Shown here piece after piece: positions 59,333 through 64,000 of a DNA stretch of 64,000 nucleotides. Where the stretch lies: positions 186,001-250,000 of the forward strand of contig JBKAGT010000006.1 of NCBI GenBank assembly GCA_046290495.1. The letters run 5' to 3'. Under the pieces are notes generated by a model. That model ran no database searches, was not told where the DNA came from, and was given only the letters and a program-made list of their open reading frames with translations. Numbering within the stretch: position 1 is the stretch's first letter; each line of letters begins with the position of its first letter. This stretch comes from PGYR01 sp046290495. GTDB lineage: Bacteria; Bacteroidota; Ignavibacteria; Kapaibacteriales; UBA2268. The position numbers and the translations under genes are program-made.

Positions 59333-61468
59333 TTGGCTAAAAATAGACAATTGGCACTATTCGATAATCCAACAGCAAACAGATTGAAGAATAATATTCT
59401 TTCACCTATTACCAATAATCCAGATGTGGGATTGGCAGCAGGTGTATTGTTAATATTAGCACTTTTGCTATTGCCATTGCCACCATTTGCTCTTGATTTA
59501 TTCTTAGCACTTAACATTGCTCTTTCGGTAATGATACTAATGGTAGCGGTTTATTTGGTTAAGCCATTAGACTTTTCAGCATTCCCGGCTATTTTACTAA
59601 TCACTACTATGCTCCGATTGGGGCTAAATGTCGCCTCCACTCGATTGATATTGGGTCAAGCCGAGGCAGGGAAGATAATATATGCTTTCGGGGATTTTGT
59701 AGTAGGTGGAAACATAGTAGTAGGGATAATTATATTCCTAATACTCTTAGTCATCAACTTTATAGTAGTTATCAAGGGTTCTACGCGTATTGCAGAAGTC
59801 TCTGCAAGGTTTACTTTGGATGCCATGCCTGGTAAACAAATGAGTATAGATGCTGATTTGAATGCTGGCTATATAGATGAACAAACTGCTAAAGAGCGAC
59901 GTGATGAGCTTGCACACCAAGCAGACTTTTTTGGGTCTATGGATGGTGCGGCTAAGTTCATAAAAGGTGATGCTATAGCAGGTATAATCATAACGATTGT
60001 AAATCTAATTGGTGGTTTTGCTATCGGTATGCTACAAAGAGATATGAGCTTTGCTGAAGCAATAGCTACATACTCTACACTTACTATTGGTGATGGTTTG
60101 GTATCGCAAATACCAGCACTATTGATTTCAGTAGCAGGTGGTTTGGTAGTTACTCGTTCCGGTGCACGTGATCAGTTGGAAACTGAATTTGGACAACAAT
60201 TTGGAGCAAAGCCAAGGGCTCTATTCATAGCTGCTGCGACTTTATTCTTGATTGGACTATTACCTGGATTCCCTTTCATTCCATTTGCAATACTTGCTGC
60301 GATTATAGCTTCTATTGCTTACTTCAGAACTAAAACTATAAAAGAAGAAGCTCAAGCAGAAATGAGGGGAGAACTAGAAGCTGCCGATGAAAGTGAAAAA
60401 CCAAGTGAGACTCCAGTAGAAGACTTACTGAAAGTAGATCCTGTTGAAATAGAGTTAGGATATTCACTAATATCTTTGGTGGATGAGCAACAAGGTGGTG
60501 ATGTTTTCAAAAGAATAACAAATGTAAGAAAGCAGCTAGCTACAGAGTTGGGTATTATATTGCCACCAGTAAGAGTAAGGGATAATTTGCAACTAGATCC
60601 TGAGAACTATGTGATAAAAATTAGAGGCAATGAAGTAGCGTCAAACTTCCTATTCCCCAATATGCTTTTGGCTATGAATCCAGGAACAGCAGAGGGTGAG
60701 TTGAGAGGTAAGCAAGTAACCGAGCCTGTATTCGGATTGCCAGCTAAGTGGATAGACCAGAATGAAAGAGAAAACGCTGAGATAATGGGTTATACTGTTG
60801 TTGAGTCGGCTACAGTTCTAACTACTCACTTGACGGAAATACTGAAACAGAACTCGGATAAACTATTAACAAGACAAGATACTAAGCAGCTAATAGAGAA
60901 CCTGAAAGAAGATTATCCTGCCCTAACTGAGGAAGTGACTCCAGATAATATACCACTGTCAGTTATACAGAAAGTCCTTCAAAACTTACTTAGTGAAAAT
61001 ATACCAATTCGTGATTTGCCAATGATATTGGAATCTTTAATCGAATATTACAGAGTTACTCAGAACTTAGATGTGTTAACTGAGTATGTGCGTCACAACC
61101 TATCTGAGACAATAAAATCTCTATATGAGGATGAGGATGGAGTGGTAAACACTATTGCTCTTTCTCCGGATATAGAAGATAAAATGACACAAGCACTTCA
61201 GAATACGAATGGGAACCAAGTAAGCCCAACTATGGGTATGCCGCCACAGTTTATCGAAATGGTGAAGGAAGGAGTAGCAAAAGCAATAGACGATGCTACA
61301 ATAGCAGGTCACTTACCTGTAGTTATTTGCTCAGCGCAAGTAAGGCCATACTTCAAGAAAATGATACAGACAGCTTTCCCAGTAGTCAGCGTGATAAGTT
61401 ACTCCGAGCTACCTTCGGACACAGATATAGAAGTGGTGAGTAATGTAAATCTATTAGAGCAAGTATAG
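59333..61468 (+). CDS. flhA: Flagellar biosynthesis protein FlhA
   Basis: The 711-residue protein starts at a TTG (no ATG in frame nearby). It has eight membrane helices in the first 330 residues, the FHIPEP-region motif FSAFPAILLITTMLRLGLNVASTRLIL, the ion-channel loop DAMPGKQMSIDADLNAGYIDEQTAKERRDEL and TIGDGLVSQIPALLIS. The cytoplasmic export-gate domain (about 365-711) carries LPPVRVRDN, the segment ERENAEIMGYTVV and a PFF-like end. It forms the nonameric flagellar type III export gate. It belongs to FlhA rather than the injectisome SctV by motif detail. No other flagellar gene is adjacent; a J-domain gene follows 40 bp later. Confidence 0.95.
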   Translation: MAKNRQLALFDNPTANRLKNNILSPITNNPDVGLAAGVLLILALLLLPLPPFALDLFLALNIALSVMILMVAVYLVKPLDFSAFPAILLITTMLRLGLNVASTRLILGQAEAGKIIYAFGDFVVGGNIVVGIIIFLILLVINFIVVIKGSTRIAEVSARFTLDAMPGKQMSIDADLNAGYIDEQTAKERRDELAHQADFFGSMDGAAKFIKGDAIAGIIITIVNLIGGFAIGMLQRDMSFAEAIATYSTLTIGDGLVSQIPALLISVAGGLVVTRSGARDQLETEFGQQFGAKPRALFIAAATLFLIGLLPGFPFIPFAILAAIIASIAYFRTKTIKEEAQAEMRGELEAADESEKPSETPVEDLLKVDPVEIELGYSLISLVDEQQGGDVFKRITNVRKQLATELGIILPPVRVRDNLQLDPENYVIKIRGNEVASNFLFPNMLLAMNPGTAEGELRGKQVTEPVFGLPAKWIDQNERENAEIMGYTVVESATVLTTHLTEILKQNSDKLLTRQDTKQLIENLKEDYPALTEEVTPDNIPLSVIQKVLQNLLSENIPIRDLPMILESLIEYYRVTQNLDVLTEYVRHNLSETIKSLYEDEDGVVNTIALSPDIEDKMTQALQNTNGNQVSPTMGMPPQFIEMVKEGVAKAIDDATIAGHLPVVICSAQVRPYFKKMIQTAFPVVSVISYSELPSDTDIEVVSNVNLLEQV

Positions 61469-61508
61469 TATTTGCAGTTTTTTTCTTATTTTCAATTTCA
61501 ATTAAGCT

Positions 61509-61784
61509 ATGAAAATAAAAAATTACTATAGAATACTAGGAATAGAAAGCTCTGCCACCTCTGCAGAGATTAAGTCTGCATACAAACGATTAGCTCGTAA
61601 GTACCACCCAGATTTACACCCCGATAATCCAAAAATAGAGAAGATATTCAGCGAAATAAAAGAGGCCTACGACGTACTTGGTGATTTGGACAAAAGGCTG
61701 AAATATAACCTACTGCTAAGCAAGTCGAAACGACTGATGGATGAAATAACTAGACGGGAGTATATAGTTAGCAAGAAGAAGTAG
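61509..61784 (+). CDS. J-domain (DnaJ-like) short protein
   Basis: The 91-residue protein is little more than a J domain: NYYRILGIESSATSAEIKSAYKRLARKYHPDLHPDNPKIEKIFSEIKEAYDVLGDLDKRLKYN with the HPD motif intact, followed by a lysine-rich tail. It should stimulate Hsp70 (DnaK) ATPase and lacks the Gly/Phe and zinc-finger domains of full DnaJ, as in specialised J proteins. It lies 40 bp after flhA, so a link to flagellar export-substrate handling is possible but speculative. Confidence 0.93.
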   Translation: MKIKNYYRILGIESSATSAEIKSAYKRLARKYHPDLHPDNPKIEKIFSEIKEAYDVLGDLDKRLKYNLLLSKSKRLMDEITRREYIVSKKK

Positions 61785-61821
61785 GGTGAAAGACAAAGTA
61801 TGAATACAACGAAAAAATAAA

Positions 61822-62547
61822 ATGTTTAGAATAAGAATTTTCATCTTAACTGTCCTCTTGTCAATTTTCTACATTGCAACTTATTGCTCTAAAGATTCAC
61901 TTAGTAGACAACAAAAAGATTCAATTGAGAATGATCTAAACTATCATAAAATCCTAGAAGAAAAGATGGATAAAATAGAAAAGAGATTAGTGGATGATGA
62001 ACTTAATGAGTTATTAGCTGATTATAATTTTGATACAACTGAATGTATTAAGCAATTGTTTGAGTTTCAAATTGATAGTATTATTGATAAACACCTATTA
62101 TGGTATTCCGAGATGGCTATAGATAATGCAATTATCTATAATGAAGTAGAATCTTATTTCGTTTCTCAAAAATTAAAAGCATTATCTTGGATTGTAATAC
62201 TATATTATGAGATAGATTTAGAAGACAATGATATTATAATTTTTAAATCAACTAAAAAAAATAGGATATTTGATTACCATTCGGAATGGTTAACAGATTC
62301 AGGATATATTCCTAAATATGGTGAAAAAGGGGAAGAAATAGGTGGGCTCATTATTAGAACAAGAAAAGGAGATCGCCCTTTACATTATTTTAAGATCCAA
62401 GATTCAAATCAATTAGAATTAGAATCAAAATTTGAAATTTGGATAAATAAACTTGAAAAATATGGTTTAGAATATTTGAAGATGAATAAATTTGCTCCTT
62501 TAACAGAAGAAGAATTTGAAATTCAACAGGCCTATTCTCATGACTAA
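61822..62547 (+). CDS. Unknown protein, signal-anchored, 241 residues
   Basis: The product has an N-terminal hydrophobic segment (IFILTVLLSIFYIATYC) ending in Cys, which may be a lipobox-like or signal anchor. A charged helical part (DSIENDLNYHKILEEKMDKIEKRLVDDEL) and a beta-rich C-terminal domain (ESYFVSQKLKALSWIVILYYEIDLEDNDIIIFKSTKKN) follow. No family was recognised. It is 37 bp after the J-domain gene. Confidence 0.55.
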   Translation: MFRIRIFILTVLLSIFYIATYCSKDSLSRQQKDSIENDLNYHKILEEKMDKIEKRLVDDELNELLADYNFDTTECIKQLFEFQIDSIIDKHLLWYSEMAIDNAIIYNEVESYFVSQKLKALSWIVILYYEIDLEDNDIIIFKSTKKNRIFDYHSEWLTDSGYIPKYGEKGEEIGGLIIRTRKGDRPLHYFKIQDSNQLELESKFEIWINKLEKYGLEYLKMNKFAPLTEEEFEIQQAYSHD

Positions 62548-62582
62548 TGTGATTATCTATTAGAACTTATTTTCTCTACCTA

Positions 62583-63041
62583 ATGTATATGAATACTACT
62601 AAAAAACATCACCCAAATCACAAAAGTTATCAAATGTTAAAACTAGTATTACTATCTTTAAGTTTCATTACTATAGAAACTCTTATTAGCTTTATTTTAC
62701 TATCTTTTCACTCATTTGATTTATATCAGAACTTTTCAGCAGCAATTCTCTGGAATTTTTGGAGATTATTATTTCATGGTGTGCCATATTTTATAGCATT
62801 TTATCTTTTTACTAGATTTATAAATATGAATCATAAGAAGATTGTAATTGCGATTCAAATTTTTAATCTTTTAATCTATTTGTTTTTTTTATTTGCTTCT
62901 ACTGCTATTTGGGGGAATAACGTACCCTTGGCACCTGGAGGGTTACTTTTTTGGGTAACCTGTATTAATACATTTTTAAGCCCTTTAATAGCTTCTAAGT
63001 TGGGAATCTTCAAAGTCTTAAATAAATACATCAAATATTAA
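62583..63041 (+). CDS. Unknown four-TM membrane protein, 152 residues
   Basis: The protein has a His/Asn/Lys-rich cytoplasmic N-terminus (TTKKHHPNHKSYQ) and four hydrophobic segments, with FHGVPYFIAFYLFTRF and an aromatic-rich loop WGNNVPLAPGGLLFW. No family was recognised. It lies 35 bp after the previous unknown gene and could be co-transcribed with it. A second ATG (62589) is a possible start. Confidence 0.6.
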   Translation: MYMNTTKKHHPNHKSYQMLKLVLLSLSFITIETLISFILLSFHSFDLYQNFSAAILWNFWRLLFHGVPYFIAFYLFTRFINMNHKKIVIAIQIFNLLIYLFFLFASTAIWGNNVPLAPGGLLFWVTCINTFLSPLIASKLGIFKVLNKYIKY

Positions 63042-63164
63042 ATCATTTTTACAGCCCATTAATCTTCGATATTTGTAACCAAATGGGTATATTTCGTTTT
63101 ATATAGAAAAGGTTTACGGACATTTTTCGTTAACTTTATAAAATTTGAAAAATACAATTAGAAT

Positions 63165-64000
63165 ATGAAATTTATAAAAAGCTTTATAATACTTTCAATT
63201 GCTTTACTCTCGACTGCCAGTGTGTATTCCCAGTTCGGAAAGAATAGAGTTCAATACCAAGAATTCGAATGGAAATTCATTGAAACTAAGCACTTCGATA
63301 TTTATTTTCACCAAGGTGGCGAATACTTAGCAAAGTTCACTGCAGTTGAAGCAGAAAGGGCATTGCAATCTATAGAGAGTAATCTGAAATATAATATGAA
63401 AATGAGAATATCTTTCATCGTTTTCAATTCTCACAATCAATTTCAGCAAAATAATATTATCAACTCATTCCTTTCAGAGAATGTGGGTGGTGTTACTCAG
63501 CTATTCAAGAATAGAATAGTAGTTCCATACCAAGGTGATTATGAGCAGTTTCGACATGTAGTTCACCATGAGCTAGTCCATGGTGTTCTGAATGATATGT
63601 TCCATGGAGGTACATTGCAATCATCACTCAGGAACCAAGGATATTTCATCCCTGGTTGGCTAAATGAAGGACTCTGTGAATACCTTAGTAATGACGGTAT
63701 GGACACACAAACAGATATATTCATGAGGGATGTTACTATTAGCGAGAGCTTACCGGAATTACAAAGAATAAGTGGTTACGCTAAGTATAGAGTTGGTCAA
63801 ACTTTCTATTGGTATATCGCTGACAAATATGGGAAAGAGAAAGTAGCTGACTTTATCAATCGGTTAAATATACACAAGAACTTAGAAATCGCATTCAAAA
63901 GTAGTTTCGATATGTCATTGGAAGAATTCAACGAGATGTGGGAACGCGATATAAAAAGAATATATTGGCCTGATTTGGAAAAGTTTAAGGCATTGCCTGA
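63165..64000 (+). CDS. Secreted HELVH metallopeptidase-like protein, partial
   Basis: An ATG at 63165 opens a frame that runs off the window end, so only 278 residues are visible. The signal peptide ends near SVYS before QFGKNRVQ (mature Gln). The domain has FKNRIVVPYQGDYEQFRHVVHHELVHGVLNDMF with HELVH at residues 135-139, a zinc-peptidase-like motif, and GWLNEGLCEYL with a candidate third ligand. This N-terminal domain is common in large proteins of this phylum whose remainder is a TolB-like (WD40-like) propeller; the propeller is not visible here. It probably acts in the periplasm or outside the cell. Confidence 0.85.
   Translation, partial: MKFIKSFIILSIALLSTASVYSQFGKNRVQYQEFEWKFIETKHFDIYFHQGGEYLAKFTAVEAERALQSIESNLKYNMKMRISFIVFNSHNQFQQNNIINSFLSENVGGVTQLFKNRIVVPYQGDYEQFRHVVHHELVHGVLNDMFHGGTLQSSLRNQGYFIPGWLNEGLCEYLSNDGMDTQTDIFMRDVTISESLPELQRISGYAKYRVGQTFYWYIADKYGKEKVADFINRLNIHKNLEIAFKSSFDMSLEEFNEMWERDIKRIYWPDLEKFKALP

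Noticed and set aside
1..64000. CRISPR arrays, rRNA and tRNA genes
   Set aside because: No regularly spaced repeat-spacer series, rRNA segments or complete tRNA cloverleaf were seen on reading both strands.

Overview
The window looks like chromosomal DNA of an AT-rich Gram-negative member of the Bacteroidota/Chlorobiota/Ignavibacteria/Kapabacteria assemblage. Five secreted proteins end in a type IX secretion (T9SS) type A sorting domain, many lipoproteins carry short lipoboxes, Shine-Dalgarno sequences are mostly absent, a DUF2723 membrane protein is present, and several signal peptidase I substrates begin with Gln after the cleavage site (the Bacteroidetes 'Q-rule'), with a glutaminyl cyclase in the same window. 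A flagellar FlhA gene argues against classical Bacteroidia and for a Kapabacteria/Ignavibacteria-like lineage. The lineage is inferred from gene content only.

Layout. 1-13.5 kb: a partial di-heme cytochrome peroxidase, DUF2723 protein, secreted esterase, OsmC-partner-type hydrolase, a 1469-residue secreted protein with three caspase/legumain-like catalytic domains, an outer-membrane beta-barrel, an orphan histidine kinase and a TerC protein. 13.5-28.2 kb: a SAM methyltransferase whose start codon is the left boundary of a 13.8 kb integrated element. The element is flanked by a perfect 18-bp direct repeat and carries an XRE regulator, two excisionase-like HTH proteins, a prim-pol/VapE replication protein, an iteron-like region, several unknown small genes, a di-heme cytochrome, an accessory block including an ankyrin protein, and a tyrosine integrase. 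No capsid, terminase, relaxase or type IV secretion gene was recognised, so it resembles a phage satellite or a mobilisable integrative element. 28.2-34 kb: a glycosyltransferase, two T9SS cargo proteins and a lipoprotein. 34-42.4 kb: a four-gene operon (PaaG-like isomerase, M17 aminopeptidase, hydroxyacyl-CoA dehydrogenase, glutaminyl cyclase), a CPA2 antiporter, a flavin monooxygenase-like protein and a YbjQ protein. 42.4-50.6 kb: tandem paralogous lipoproteins bracketed by a duplicated terminator, malate dehydrogenase, a eukaryote-type citrate synthase, acetoacetyl-CoA synthetase and PaaZ. 50.6-56 kb: an orphan RHS-tip protein overlapping a lipoprotein, and a large T9SS cargo with tandem Ig-like domains. 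56-64 kb: an envelope operon (outer-membrane protein plus lipoproteins), FlhA, a J-domain protein, two unknown proteins and the start of a secreted HELVH peptidase-like protein.

How it fits together. The secretome shares export (Sec signal, then T9SS or outer-membrane lipoprotein sorting) and probably N-terminal pyroglutamate capping. The acyl-CoA enzymes PaaG, PaaH and PaaZ with acetoacetyl-CoA synthetase, citrate synthase and malate dehydrogenase indicate aromatic/fatty-acid-derived acyl-CoA feeding the TCA cycle, although the ring epoxidase is not in view. The integrated element has separated the methyltransferase from the upstream region it once shared with the glycosyltransferase.

The two observations most worth following up are the satellite-like integrated element with its start-codon attachment site and the triple caspase-like secreted protein.
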